Assembly (NCBI GenBank): GCA_963576475.1
Contig: OY754970.1
Span: forward strand, 37,413,447 to 37,477,446
From: Molanna angustata
Lineage: Eukaryota > Arthropoda > Insecta > Trichoptera > Molannidae
Length of the DNA: 64,000 nt
Direction of reading: 5' to 3'
A program made the position numbers and the translations under genes. Of this stretch, positions 31,923 to 44,819 are shown in pieces. Under the pieces are notes generated by a model. It searched no databases. It had not been told where the DNA came from and saw only the letters and a program-made list of their open reading frames with translations. Position 1 is the first letter of the stretch. Each line of letters begins with the position of its first letter.

Positions 31923-31946
31923 ATTGGCCCCCAAAACGTGGGACAT
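31923..31946 (+). other. Primer-binding-site-like sequence
   Basis: 'ttggcccccaaaacgtggga' directly after the LTR. It resembles the TGGCGCCCAACGTGGGG-type primer sites of insect LTR elements; the tRNA partner was not identified. Confidence 0.6.
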
Positions 31947-32639
31947 TTTAAAAACAGTAGTTTTTAACGAACCGCCCTGAGATTTAAGTTTTGTTTGTAG
32001 ATAGCTGTGTTTTTTTTTGAAGCGTGTAATTTTTAAGAATGATTTTTAGGTAATTTATTTTACTGATATTGAAATATTTATTTGTCGGGATACTTGAGCG
32101 TGTTTTAATAACTGTTGTTTTCACAGACCACGTGGAGATTTTCAGTTCTAGAAATTTATTACTGTTTTGATAGTTATGTTTTTTTGAGGTGGGTTTTTCT
32201 TTATATATTTTCGGTCGTTATATATGTATGCAATTATTGGATAGTAGAACGTGATGACGAAATTTGTGGTATACTTATAAAAATATGAGACTAGGTTTGT
32301 AGCGAATAATATAAATGATAATATGAGCCGTGGTAATATAGAATTGCTGTTATTTGTTAGCCCAGGAGTTAGATATATATTTTATTTTTAAATATGTTAA
32401 ATTAATAGAATATTTAGTACTATTTTTGCGACGTCGGATAGCAGAGGATATGATAGCGTTTTTTATCGAATGAGATTTTTTATTGCAAATGGTCTAACGA
32501 GTATCTGAATAAATTGAACCTGTGTTCCACCAGGTCTATGCACGTGGAACTGGCGCCCTAATAATAATAATATAACGATTGTTTGAAGATATCGTGACCT
32601 CACAGGAGGCTGTAATTATTATTGAATTTGTAGGTGAAG

Positions 32640-33970
32640 TTTTAGAAAAATAACTCTGTATATGAATATTGATGAATAATAACTCTGTAGGTGACGAATT
32701 TATTATAACTCTGACGAAGTATCGTGGATTATAATTCTGTAGGTGAAGAATTTAAAATAACTCTGACGATGGAGGTGGAGAATAAATCTGTAGCTGATGA
32801 AGTTGTTGTGGTTTATAACTCTGACGATGAAGGTGAATTATAAATCTGTAGATCATGATGTTATGGTGGTTTATAGCTCTGACGATGAAGGATGATAATA
32901 AATCTGTAGTTAATGAAGCATGGTGGTTTATAACTCTGACGATGAAGGTGGATAATAAATCTGTAGATGATGAAGTTATAGTGGTTTATAACTCTGACGA
33001 TGAAGGTGATTTATAAATCTGTAGATGGTTTTGATGAGTAATAAAAATTCTGTGAATGAAGAATGAAGTTGTTTGGAGGATAATGATGATCCCAATTATG
33101 TAGATTTTGCTGTAGTGGTTGTGGAGGCTGTATGTGCATAGAGAGGATGATGACGATGTAAAGACCGTGGAGGTTAATAGCGAGAAGATACGCATCATAA
33201 GAAGTAGTTCAGAATTCGCGTCGGAAGTAGAACTGGTAGTCGCGCCAGATACGTCGAGCAGTAGGAAGCTGATAGTTGATTAGATACGTAGGATGAAAGG
33301 AAGCAAGCAGATACGTCGATAGGTAGCAAGATGATGATGAAGATACGTCGGATGAAAGGAAGCAAGTAGAAACGTCGAGAGGTAGCAAAATGATGATGAT
33401 GATACGTCGGATGATGAGAAGATCCTGAGAAATTCGAAGAGAGAAGACCGGTAGTCGCGCCAGATCATGAGTTAGGTACGCCAGTAGTTGCGCTGAGTAG
33501 TAATGAGATGAATAGGTACGAAGAGGAGTAGAATGACGGAATTACGAATAAGAATACAATATAGACGATCTATGTGTTATTGGTAGGATTAGCCTCCCCG
33601 CAGATAAACTAGACGATTGATGATTCTCTCTATGTAGCATTGATAGACTCTACAGCCACTCGCAGTTTAATTCGCGCAGATTTGGATGGACATTTGACCC
33701 AAAGAGATAACGATTTGTAACGAAAGCAGAATTAGACTACTCGAAATCGAACGTTTAGATGAAAGGAATAAGTTTTAGTAGTAGCCGGTTAACGAAATGT
33801 AATAAGATGAAATAATGACGCAATGAGATGAGATCTTGACGAAGTAAGATAAGCTAACTATATAATAAGACGAGATAATGACGCAATATGATGAGATAAT
33901 GACGTAAAAGGATGAGATAATGACGTAATCGGATGAGATAATGATTTAAAAAGATGAGACAAAGACGTGA
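32640..33970 (+). repeat. Tandem-repeat body of LTR copy 1
   Basis: Three successive repeat types: about six 58-bp units 'aactctgacgatgaaggtg' plus 'aataaatctgtag' (32640-33030); about 67-bp units with 'gatacgtcggatgaaagga' (33245-33420); and about 20-bp units 'gatgagataatgacgtaa' (33800-33965). All three recur in copy 2. No open frame persists, although the first type keeps a VVYNSDDEG-like peptide in one frame. Confidence 0.85.
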
Positions 33971-34540
33971 TAATTGATAGGTAAATAGCAGAATACAGCG
34001 TGATGGATTTTTAGTGTGTTATATGCCTTTGGGAAAAAGTGCGGTATTTTTATTATTTAATTGAGAGGACAACGTAAGTAAATCACCGAGGAAAATGAGA
34101 TAACGGATGGACACGAATGAATCAGCCGACGAAGTAGAGGTATTAGATAAAGGGACTTGCGGAAGATGTTGTATTGCGATCGAAGATAGATATGAGCATA
34201 AAACTATGTAAATGCGTTATGACGTTGAGTTATCGGAAATCGAATTGTATTATGGATAGTTGTTATACGGTTTTGTTTGTTCGATGGTTGGAAGCGATTG
34301 CGGTATGGTATTGGCCCCATTATAATTAAGGTGAAGCTTCTTCGCGATGCGGTTTTCTGGAAGCGATATTAAGCGTTACATATACGTTTATCGAAAAAGA
34401 AAATGTTATTATGTAGAACATTGCGGTGGAAAGAAGAATCGTGTTTAGTCGTATACGTTCTTGCTCTGGTAAAGCGTTTACTTTTGTCTGATTATACGAT
34501 ATTTGGTTTCTTTTGTCTTTGCATGGATTATCTCGATCAT

Positions 34541-34555
34541 AAAAGGAGGGGCGAT
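34541..34555 (+). other. Polypurine tract of copy 1
   Basis: 'aaaaggaggggcgat' abuts the 3' LTR start TGATAT. It is conserved as 'aaaaggagaggcgat' in copy 2. Confidence 0.85.
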
Positions 34556-35588
34556 TGATATTTCCATAGGTATTGTGATCGATATATTTCCATGCATTAT
34601 GATATCAAAGAAACCCAAAAACCATTATTTTACTTCGGCCTAATGTATTTCTTCTATTAATTCTAGGAACGGATTATAGCGGGCCCCCAGGCCTTGTTCA
34701 TATATTTGAGTATTGTCTTTTCTATTGAAAATAAATGTAAAATGCATCAAGCAGATTCCTGGAAGCTTGGTTGGCACCCGGCGGTACGGATTGATTCTTC
34801 AGTTTAACCACCCCCCCCCCTCCCCTACTCCATGCTTCACGGGCGCTGGGTCGCCCTGCGGTAGTCGATCAGTTGTCATTCGGTAGGAGTCGGTGGTAGT
34901 CGATCAGTTGTCATTCGGTAGGAGTCATTGGTTGGTCGGTAGTGGTAGAGACCCGCGTGCGAGAGTGCGAGTTTGCTAGGCTATCGGACGGCCTTAGCAT
35001 TTTTTTTCTAATTGTATAAAGTAGTGATTAAGTTCTTTCCAGGTTCTCTACCTATCATCGGGGGTGAATTTAAAATAGTTTAAGTTACTATTAATAATAA
35101 CTTTTAATAATAAAAATAATCGCATGGTAGTGAATAAGTTTGTTTCAGGTCCATATAACCAACGAGGGGTGAATTTAAGCTAGTTTTAAGTTATTTTAAA
35201 TTACTAAAAAGTGATATGTAGTGTAAGTGTTTTCCTCTACAGCCTCGTTACGAGAACAGCAGTTTGGTAAGATCTTTCCAGTTATGTATATATTATTTTA
35301 CCATGCCTGTATTTGTATGTATTTGTCTTTTCAGGCACATCGCAGCCGATTATGTTTTATTTGATTTTTATTTTCAGGGGCAGAGTTTAATGTTTATTTT
35401 TATTATGCTTTTCAGCTTCTTTAGTTATCAATTTCGCGTCCCAACATGGGACCAATATATTTCTTCCCAGCCTCCTTATATCAATCTCGCGTCCCAACGT
35501 GGGACTAGTATTTTTCTCCGCCTTCTCTAGATATCAATTTCGCGTCCCAACGTGGGACGAGTATATTCTCCGCTTTCTCTAGATATCA
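34556..35588 (+). repeat. 3' LTR of copy 1
   Basis: 1033 bp, almost identical to the 5' LTR (offset about 3666 bp). It has the same three PBS-like tandem units at its 3' end (near 35426, 35479, 35532). Confidence 0.95.
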
Positions 35589-35592
35589 ATGT

Positions 35593-38500
35593 ATATTTTT
35601 GGTATTTTGTAAGCGAATTTTCTTTCGTTGTCTTAACCCCAATAAAATACTCGGAGTTAAAATTATTTATTTATTTGTATAATAAGAGTTATCTCCTGTC
35701 AAATCACGCGACGAATTAACTTCTATATTTTCTATGCACGCGAGTTTGATATTGTAAAATTGACTAATTACAGTAATTAATTCATCCATAATCATTTACA
35801 AGGTGTGTATTATTTATCTTGTACAATATTCATACATATTATTGACCAAATTTATTATTTATTTTAGTATTTGACTTGTTTATACATTCGTTGTTTATAT
35901 TTCGACTTAGGTCTTTGGAGGCTTAATATTTCATGAATTTGACGTTTCAAACAATGAAACATGACGTTTTTCTTTGAGTATAATAAAATAAAATGAGGAT
36001 ACTAATCACGTTTTGTTTATTTGCAGCATGTCATACTTATTTTTGCGAGCGTTAAAAGACGATGAAAAGCGATAAAAAGACGATGGTCCGTTGGACATGC
36101 CGAAAGACTTCTTAAGACTGCCTTGTTTCGTAGAGCCAACAAATAAACTACAGCGCCCTTGGAGTGATCTTGTATCATTAAACGGCGCTTTGTAAATTCT
36201 ATTTATTATATATCATATTATATTTATCATAGGGCAGAGAGAACATCTATTTACATTTTTTTAGATTTTATTAATATTCTGCTCCAATCAATTGTTTTTG
36301 CATAGCGACTAATGCTGATCCATGTGGCATAGTGGTAGTTTGTTTTAACTTCAGTTAATTCATGACTCAATAACACATTACTTTGTTATAATGTATATAA
36401 TGAAATGTTTAAATTTAAATAAATGAAAAAAATATTGGAGTTGGTTTTGAAAGTAGATTTAAATCAATAAATAGTATTTAAAAGCACATTGTACTATAAT
36501 ATGAAGATAACTAAACAACATATATACATAAAAGTACTAGTTTTACCTTTTTATACTGCTTCATATTAATATGCATGGTATTTATGTAGTGCGTTTGATA
36601 ATTCACTCACATGTTAAGAGCAGATAATTCTGAAACTATATATTTTGTTGAAAAAATAGGATATAAAGAAAACACAAGTATGAAAATTTTTGAACCATGA
36701 TCATTATAGTGGTCAAAGTAAATTATTTTATTAACCTTGTTTATTATTTTTACAGATATGTAATTGAAATCTTGCAATCATCAGTGTGTCGCACATGTTT
36801 GGAAGCCATATTATGTAATTAAGTAAACTGCTGCAGGAATTCTTGAGCCAGACAGAGTTGAGCTGATACTGAAGATCATATAATATCTGCAATAAAGAAA
36901 AATCAATTTTACTACTATGTATGATATTTAATTATAAAAATAATAAAAGGAAGACTCAAAATTTCATGAAAAAATTAGTATGCTCTTTTTTTGTCCATTC
37001 TAAACAAGAAATTATTTATAAAAAAACGTTAACCCATGATATTACCCAAACAAACATGTTTGCGTGTCAATTTTATTAGAATAATCCCTTGTATAACAAA
37101 CAAATCGAATCGGTAATAGAAAATTGTTCAAAGTTGAGTCGTTTGACGTAACACCATTTCAATTAAAATTTTATTTAAAACATGTTATTTATAAAAAGCA
37201 TCGAGTAAATAAGCTATGAAATACAAAACAATGAATGAAAATAGAGTATATACCTTGCTAAATATTAATAAAATAAACAAAAAACACACCATTAGCTGTC
37301 AAAATCTGATAAATGCGGGTAAATGTACGAGATTGCCATATGTAAATTAAACTGGACATAGAAATTTTATTTACATATGGCAAATTTGTACTAATGTTTG
37401 GGTCACGCCCACTTCAGTTTTCTCACGGAGTTAACACCGGAAAACTCCATACAAAATACCAAATTCCGAGATTTCTCGGGAGTTAAGACAACTCTTGGTA
37501 TTTCATACAAAATCACCCTGCTGTTTTACACAAGTGTAGTATTTATGTATTTAGTCAAGTAGCAGATGGATTAGTTTCATTGCAATCTTATGCCTGATTT
37601 ATACGTTGGTATAGGCGCGGCCAACGTCTCGGCGAGCGTGTAAACGGCTTAAAAGTCTACACTATTTACATGCATAGAACACACTAACTAAAGAACACAA
37701 GCCACCATACATACTTTGTACGCCAATACACATTACTGTCATCTATACTTGCGGTGTAAAAGCTTTGGGAAGGTTGGACCACCCAGGCGGAATATTTTAT
37801 TTATTTATTTGTTGTATTACATTACTCCTTTGCATATTCATTCTCCATAATGCTTGAATAACATATTTTTTTCAAGTTATTCAAGCATTATGAAGAACAA
37901 TACACAAAGGAGCAATGAATAATTAAATTAGGTAAAATTATTTAAGTAAAAAAAACATTATTTTTATTTTTTATTAGTATTAAAAACAATATACATATGA
38001 CGAAATACACAAATATATTAATACAATAATAACTTGTATAGTGAAAATAGAAAATATAATTAATTAGCTCAATTTAAAACACTTTCACTGTTGTTATTAA
38101 ATAAAAATCCATCCATCGTAACAATGTTTCTATGTCAAATCCTTTGAGTTACACGAACCGACACTACAATAGCAATGGAATTCTTTCTTCAAATTTTACA
38201 TTGTCTTTTTTACACAACAAATAACACACTTATTTTATTTACTTCAGCGCGACGCAGTTCTTCATTTCAACATAAAATGATCCATCCATCGTAAGAATGT
38301 GCTTCGATCGCGAATGGACGAAAAACGGAATTGTTTGTGTCAAATCCTTTGAGTTACACGAACCGACACTTTATTAGCAATGGGATTGGGATTTTTTCTT
38401 CAAGTTTTCCATTTTTTAACACAATTCGATAAAATTTAACGACAGCAGCAATGACAACAAAGGTCAAACAAAAATGGCGATTCATTTCCAACTGTTTTCA

Positions 38501-38677
38501 ACGCGTTGAAAATATTGCCATATTATGAAATCTGTTCCCATAGTGCATTAGTAAAATTGTAATATAACATAATGATTTGATGCTTTTTAATATTCATAAA
38601 ACATAGAAGTATTCATTTTTTTATTTAAAAACTATTTCGAAAGTAAAAAATATGTTTTTTTAATACCAAACTATAAC
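35593..38677. other. Gene-free spacer between the two LTR elements
   Basis: 3.1 kb without a supported gene. It holds a hairpin (37820-37917). The stretch 37420-37510 resembles, inverted, the sequence around 30809-30850 and 35593-35640, suggesting that LTR copy 1 landed inside an older inverted-ended element. 36020-36200 is less AT-rich but has no open frame. Confidence 0.4.
37820..37917. repeat. Hairpin repeat (43-bp arms)
   Basis: 'ccataatgcttgaataac' at 37845-37862 pairs with 'gttattcaagcattatg' at 37876-37892, and the arms continue outward with few mismatches ('cattactcctttg' with 'caaaggagcaatg'). The loop is 13 nt. Confidence 0.8.
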
Positions 38678-38681
38678 AAAT

Positions 38682-39597
38682 TGATATCTGAAGAAAAACG
38701 GAGAATATACTCGTATCTAGAGAAGGCGGAGAAAAATACTAGTCCCATGTTGGGACACGAAATTGATAACTAAAGAGGCTGAAAAAAAATAAAAATAAAC
38801 ATTAAACTCTGCCCCTGAAAATAAAAAACAAATAAAACATAATCGGCTGCGATGTGCCTGAAAAGACAAATACATACAAATACAGGCATGGTAAAATAAT
38901 ATATACATAACTGGAAAGATCTTACCAAACTGCTGTTCTCGTAACGAGGCTGTAGAGGACTACATATCACTTTTTAGTAATTTAAAATAACTTAAAACTA
39001 GCTTAAATTCACCCCTCGTTGGTTATATGGACCTGAAACAAACTTATTCACTACCATGCGATTATTTTTATTATTAAAAGTTATTATTAATAGTAACTTA
39101 AACTATTTTAAATTCACCCCCGATGATAGGTAGAGAACCTGGAAAGAACTTAATCACTACTTTATACAATTAGAAAAAAAATGCTAAGGCCGTCCGATAG
39201 CCTAGCAAACTCGCACTCTCGCACGCGGGTCTCTACCACTACCGACCAACCAATGACTCCTACCGAATGATAACTGACCGACTACACCCGGACGACCCAG
39301 CGCCGGTGAAACATGGAGTAGGGGAGGGGGGGGGGTGGTTAAACTGAAGAATCAATCCGTACCGCCGGGTGCCAACCAAGATTCCAGGAATCTGCTTGAT
39401 GCATTTTACATTTTAAATTTATTTTCAATAGAAAAGACAATACTTAAATATATGAACAAGGCCTGGGGGGCCGCTATAATCCGTTCCTAGAATTAATAGA
39501 AGAAATACCTTAGGCCGAAGTAAAATAATGGTTTTTGGGTTTCCTTGATATCATAATGCATGGAAATATATCGATCACAATACCTATGGAAATATCA
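38682..39597 (-). repeat. 3' LTR of copy 2
   Basis: 916 bp. It keeps only one PBS-like tandem unit (38742-38768), and the terminal unit region is altered ('cttcagatatca'), making it shorter than the LTRs of copy 1. Confidence 0.9.
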
Positions 39598-42239
39598 ATC
39601 GCCTCTCCTTTTATGATCGAGATAATCCATGCAAAGACAAAAGAAACCAAATATCGTATAATCAGACAAAAGTAAACGCATTACCAGAGCAAGAACGTAT
39701 ACGACTAAACACGATTCTTCTTTCCACCGCAATGTTCTACATACTTAATAACATTTTCTTTTTCGATAAACGTATATGTAACGCTTAATATCGCTTCCAG
39801 AAAACCGCATCGCGAAGAAGCTTCACCTTAATTATAATGGGGCCAATACCATACCGCAATCGCTTCCAACCATCGAACAAACAAAACCGTATAACAACTA
39901 TCCATAATACAATTCGATTTCCGATAACTCAACGTCATAACGCATTTACATAGTTTTACGCTCGTATCTATCTTCAATCGCAATACAACATCTTCCGCAA
40001 GTGCCTTTATCTAATACCTCTACTTCGTCGGCTGATTCATTCGTGTCCATCCGTTATCTCATTTTCCTCTGTGATTTACGTAACGTTGTCCTCTCAATTA
40101 AATAATAAAAATACCGCACTTTTCCCCAAAGGCATATAGCACACTAAAAATCCATCCCGCCGTATTCTGCTATTTACCTATCAATTATCACGTCTTTGTC
40201 TCATCTTTTTAAATCATTATCTCATCCGTTTACGTCATTATCTCATCCTTTTACGTCATTATCTCATCATATTGCGTCATTATCTCGTCTTATTATATAG
40301 TTAGCTTATCTTACTTCGTCAAGATCTCATCTCATTGCGTCATTATTTCATCTTATTACATTTCGTTAACCGGCTACCTACTACTAAAACTTATTCCTTT
40401 CCTCTAATTCTTCGCTTTCAAGTAGTCTAATTCTGCTTTCGTTACAAATCGTTGTCTCTTTGGGTCACAGATTTCTCCAAATCTGCGCTTATTTAACTGC
40501 GAGTGGCTGTAGAGTCTATCAATGCTACATAGAGAGAATCATCAATCGTCTAGTTTATCTGCGGGGAGGCTAATCCTACCAATAACACATAGATCGTCTA
40601 TATTGTATTCTTATTCGTAATTCCGGCATTCTACTCCTCTTCGTACCTATTCATCTCATTACTACTCAGCGCAATTACTGGCGTACCTAACTCATGATCC
40701 GGCGCGACTACCGGTCTTCTCTCTTTGAATTTCTCAGGATCTTCTCATCATCCGACGTATCATCATCATCATTTTGCTACCTCTCGACGTTTCTACTTGC
40801 TTCCTTTCATCCGACGTATCTTCATCATCATCTTGCTACCTATCGACGTATCTGCTTGCTTCCTTTCATCCTACGTATCTAATCAACTATCAGCTTCCTA
40901 CTGCTCGACGTATCTGGCGCGACTACCAGTTCTACTTCCGACGCGAATTCTGAACTACTTCTAATGATGCGTATCTTCTCGCTATTAGCCTCCACGGTCT
41001 TTACATCGTCATCATTCTCTCTATGCACATACAGCCTCCACAACCACTACAGCAAAATCTACAGAATTGGGATCATTATTATCCTCCAAACAACTTCATT
41101 CTTCATTCACAGAATTTTTATTACTCATCAAAACCATCTACAGATTTATAAATCACCTTCATCGTCAGAGTTATAAACCACTATAACTTCATCATCTACA
41201 GATTTATTATCCACCTTCATCGTCAGAGTTATAAACCACCATGCTTCATTAACTACAGATTTATTATCATCCTTCATCGTCAGAGCTATAAACCACCATA
41301 ACATCATGATCTACAGATTTATAATTCACCTTCATCGTCAGAGTTATAAACCACAACAACTTCATCAGCTACAGATTTATTCTCCACCTCCATCGTCAGA
41401 GTTATTTTAAATTCTTCACCTACAGAATTATAATCCACGATACTTCGTCAGAGTTATAATAAATTCGTCACCTACAGAGTTATTATTCATCAATATTCAT
41501 ATACAGAGTTATTTTTCTAAAACTTCACCTACAAATTCAATAATAATTACAGCCTCCTGTGAGGTCACGATATCTTCAAACAATCGTTATATTATTATTA
41601 TTAGGGCGCCAGTTCCACGTGCATAGACCTGGTGGAACACAGGTTCAATTTATTCAGATACTCGTTAGACCATTTGCAATAAAAAATCTCATTCGATAAA
41701 AAACGCTATCATATCCTCTGCTATCCGACGTCGCAAAAATAGTACTAAATATTCTATTAATTTAACATATTTAAAAATAAAATATATATCTAACTCCTGG
41801 GCTAACAAATAACAGCAATTCTATATTACCACGGCTCATATTATCATTTATATTATTCGCTACAAACCTAGTCTCATATTTTTATAAGTATACCACAAAT
41901 TTCGTCATCACGTTCTACTATCCAATAATTGCATACATATATAACGACCGAAAATATATAAAGAAAAACCCACCTCAAAAAAACATAACTATCAAAACAG
42001 TAATAAATTTCTAGAACTGAAAATCTCCACGTGGTCTGTGAAAACAACAGTTATTAAAACACGCTCAAGTATCCCGACAAATAAATATTTCAATATCAGT
42101 AAAATAAATTACCTAAAAATCATTCTTAAAAATTACACGCTTCAAAAAAAAACACAGCTATCTACAAACAAAACTTAAATCTCAGGGCGGTTCGTTAAAA
42201 ACTACTGTTTTTAAAATGTCCCACGTTTTGGGGGCCAAT

Positions 42240-43177
42240 TGATATCTAGAGAGAAGGAGGAGAATATACTCGTCCCACGTTGGGACGCGAGATTGATATA
42301 AGGAGGCTGGGAAGAAATATATTGGTCCCATGTTGGGACGCGAAATTGATAACTAAAGAAGCTGAAAAGCATAGTAAAAATAAACATTAAACTCTGCCCC
42401 TGAAAATAAAAATCAAATAAAACATAATCGGCTGCGATGTGCCTGAAAAGACAAATACATACAAATACAGGCATGGTAAAATAATATATACATAACTGGA
42501 AAGATCTTACCAAACTGCTGCTTTCATAACGGGACTGTAGAGGAAACACTTACACTACATATCACTTTTTATTAATTAAAAATAACTTAAAACTAGCTTA
42601 AATTCACCCCTCGTTGGTTATATGGACCTGAAACACACTTATTCACTATTATGCGATTATTTAAGTTATTTTTATTCTTAAAAGTTATTTTTAATAGTAA
42701 CTTAAACTATCTTAAATTCAACCCCGATGATAGGTAGAGAACCTGAAAAGAACTTCATTATACAATTAAAAAAAAAATGCTAAGGCCGTCCGATAGCCTA
42801 GCAAACTCGCACTCTCGCACGCGGGTCTCTCCGACCAACCACTGACGCCTACCGAATGACAACTGACCGACTACTGCCGGGCGACCCAGCGCCCGTGAAA
42901 CATGGACTAGGGGCGGGGGGGGGTGGTTAACTGAAGAATCAATCCGTACCGCCGGGTGCCAACCAAGATTCCAGGAATCTGCTTGATGCATTTTACATTT
43001 ATTTTCAATAGAAAAGACAATACTTAAATATATGAACAAGGCCTGGGGGGCCGCTATAATCCGTTCCTAGAATTAATAGAAGAAATACATTAGGCCGAAG
43101 TAAAATAATGGTTTTTGGGTTTCTTTGATATCATAATGCATGGAAATATATCGATCACAATACCTATGGAAATATCA
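42240..43177 (-). repeat. 5' LTR of copy 2
   Basis: 938 bp with two PBS-like units (42272-42298 and 42325-42351, spacing 53 bp) before the true PBS junction at 42240. Confidence 0.9.
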
Positions 43178-43354
43178 AAATAATACTAACATAAATAACA
43201 TGGGTAAATTTTTAATTTTTTTTTACTAATGGTATCAACGATGAGTGCCGCCGGTGGCGCCGTCTGAGAAGTGCGGTCCTCACTAAAAAGTGGAAAAAAA
43301 GACAGACAGATATATGTCTATCTCAGTCTATCTGGCGTAAATTATTTGTTCTAG

Positions 43355-44335
43355 GCTTGCGGGCCCTGTTTACATGCTCGCGAGCCCGTCAGTATTATCC
43401 GTAGGTATTATATACTCTTTGGTCAGTATGCCATAGAAAAGAGAACTTATTCAGTATGCTTTGAAGCGGCAAACATGATGCACGTTGAGGTTATGTCGGC
43501 TATAACTTTTGGCCTTACGTATTTTTATTATAAAATAGGATTTTTTCAATTATCTCTACATGTACATGTTCTTAATCAAACAATGGACATTTTTCAATAA
43601 TTATTATTTAAAAATTCTAAAAGAAATGCATATCAAATTATAAAAAAAATATTTTAATCATTATTAATTTATTTGGGTTGTTCTAATTGTATGCCAATAC
43701 CTATACTAATTTGGCAAACCTATACATGCATACAAACATGCATTCATACATACATACATTCATACATACATGCAACTAGTATGTATATACTATTTTATTT
43801 AATTTTTCAATAAATCCACTATTTGATATTAATTTTATGCATATGATGTATTAATTAATAAATAAAATAACATGATTGAATAAATGTATTTTATTATAAA
43901 ACATATAAATAAATATAAAAATATTAAAATGAATGTTTTCACATCATAATATATTTAATCCTACATAATTCATAATCAGATAAACTATAATCATAAATAT
44001 AACTTTGAATATTCAAATTCCAGGTGTAAAATACGTGTTACTATAAATTTGGATGTCAGTTGTCAAAATTCCGATACGTCTTTCCAGCGCCAGAGCTCAA
44101 ACGATCCGTAAGGTTATATTCTCTTTGCGATTCTGATTCTAATGTCAGGGCCAACGTGTAAATGACTCGCAAACGTCTGCCACAAACCCCCTTTGACTCG
44201 TGCCAAAATACCGACACTCGATCGGATCGGGCGCGAGCCCGGGCGAGACCACGCGAGCCTATCTAAACACCCTATTTACACGTTGGAGCTCGGGATGTCT
44301 CGCCGAGCCAAGGCGAGCATGGAAACGGCCTATTA
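43355..44335. repeat. Possible MITE with GC-rich ends
   Basis: The left end 'gggccctgtttacatgctcg' and the right end 'gcgagcatggaaacggcc' are imperfect inverted copies, both followed inward by GAGC/CGAG-rich sequence. The interior is AT-rich and non-coding. Similar wording ('cgagcgtgtaaacggctt') occurs near 37632. Borders are approximate. Confidence 0.4.
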
Positions 44336-44352
44336 GAAATTTCAGAATAGTA

Positions 44353-44641
44353 CTTGATATATACATAGGTATTATGATCGAAATATTACCATGGGTTATG
44401 GTAGCAAAGAAACCAATAAACATCTATTTTTTTTTTCAACAAAATACCCTAATACTTGGAAAACTTTCTCCTGTAATGGTTTTATCATATTAACGGGTCT
44501 TCGGGCCCTTAATGTGTTTAAACAATGCTTATATTTTGTAAATGTGTAATTTCTAATAATTTTATATTCATTGCAGATTCCTGGAATATTATACTTTCCA
44601 ACTGTGTTGGCCGACGTGATAGGTGAAATGGAGGCTTCCTA
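44353..44641 (+). repeat. Diverged LTR-like repeat, part 1
   Basis: Begins 'ttgatatatacataggtatt', similar to the LTR start of the family above, and contains 'gcagattcctgga'. It is cut at 44641 by a LINE and resumes at 52285. An inverted copy lies at about 55990-56489. Confidence 0.6.
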
Positions 44642-44819
44642 ATTTTTTTTTGCTTTATATGGCAATTCATCCTATTTAGAGTGCTATATCAAGGCTATAT
44701 GCCTTGGATGAAAATAGAAATAGGAACAGTTTAAGGAGAATATAAAAAAATCAAGATTAAGTTACAGTTCGATGTTGTGAATTTTTAGAAATTTTAACAA
44801 GACATAAATTTTTGAATTA

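Larger units (their letters stand above)
30888..35588 (+). mobile_element. Non-autonomous LTR retrotransposon, copy 1
   Basis: Complete structure: 5' LTR 30888-31922, PBS-like site at 31925, 2.6-kb interior, polypurine tract 34541-34555, 3' LTR 34556-35588, and the 4-bp duplication ATGT on both sides (30884-30887, 35589-35592). LTRs start TGATAT and end ATATCA and are nearly identical, so the insertion is young. No gag or pol ORF exists; the interior is made of short tandem repeats, so replication must borrow proteins from another element. A 4-bp duplication fits a Ty3/gypsy-type integrase. Confidence 0.95.
38682..43177 (-). mobile_element. Non-autonomous LTR retrotransposon, copy 2
   Basis: Same family as 30888-35588 in the opposite orientation. 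Direct AAAT duplications flank it (38678-38681, 43178-43181). On the minus strand: 5' LTR 43177-42240, PBS-like site 42239-42215, interior with the same three tandem-repeat types, polypurine tract 39612-39598, 3' LTR 39597-38682. The two LTRs differ by several indels, so this copy is older than copy 1. No coding capacity. Confidence 0.95.
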
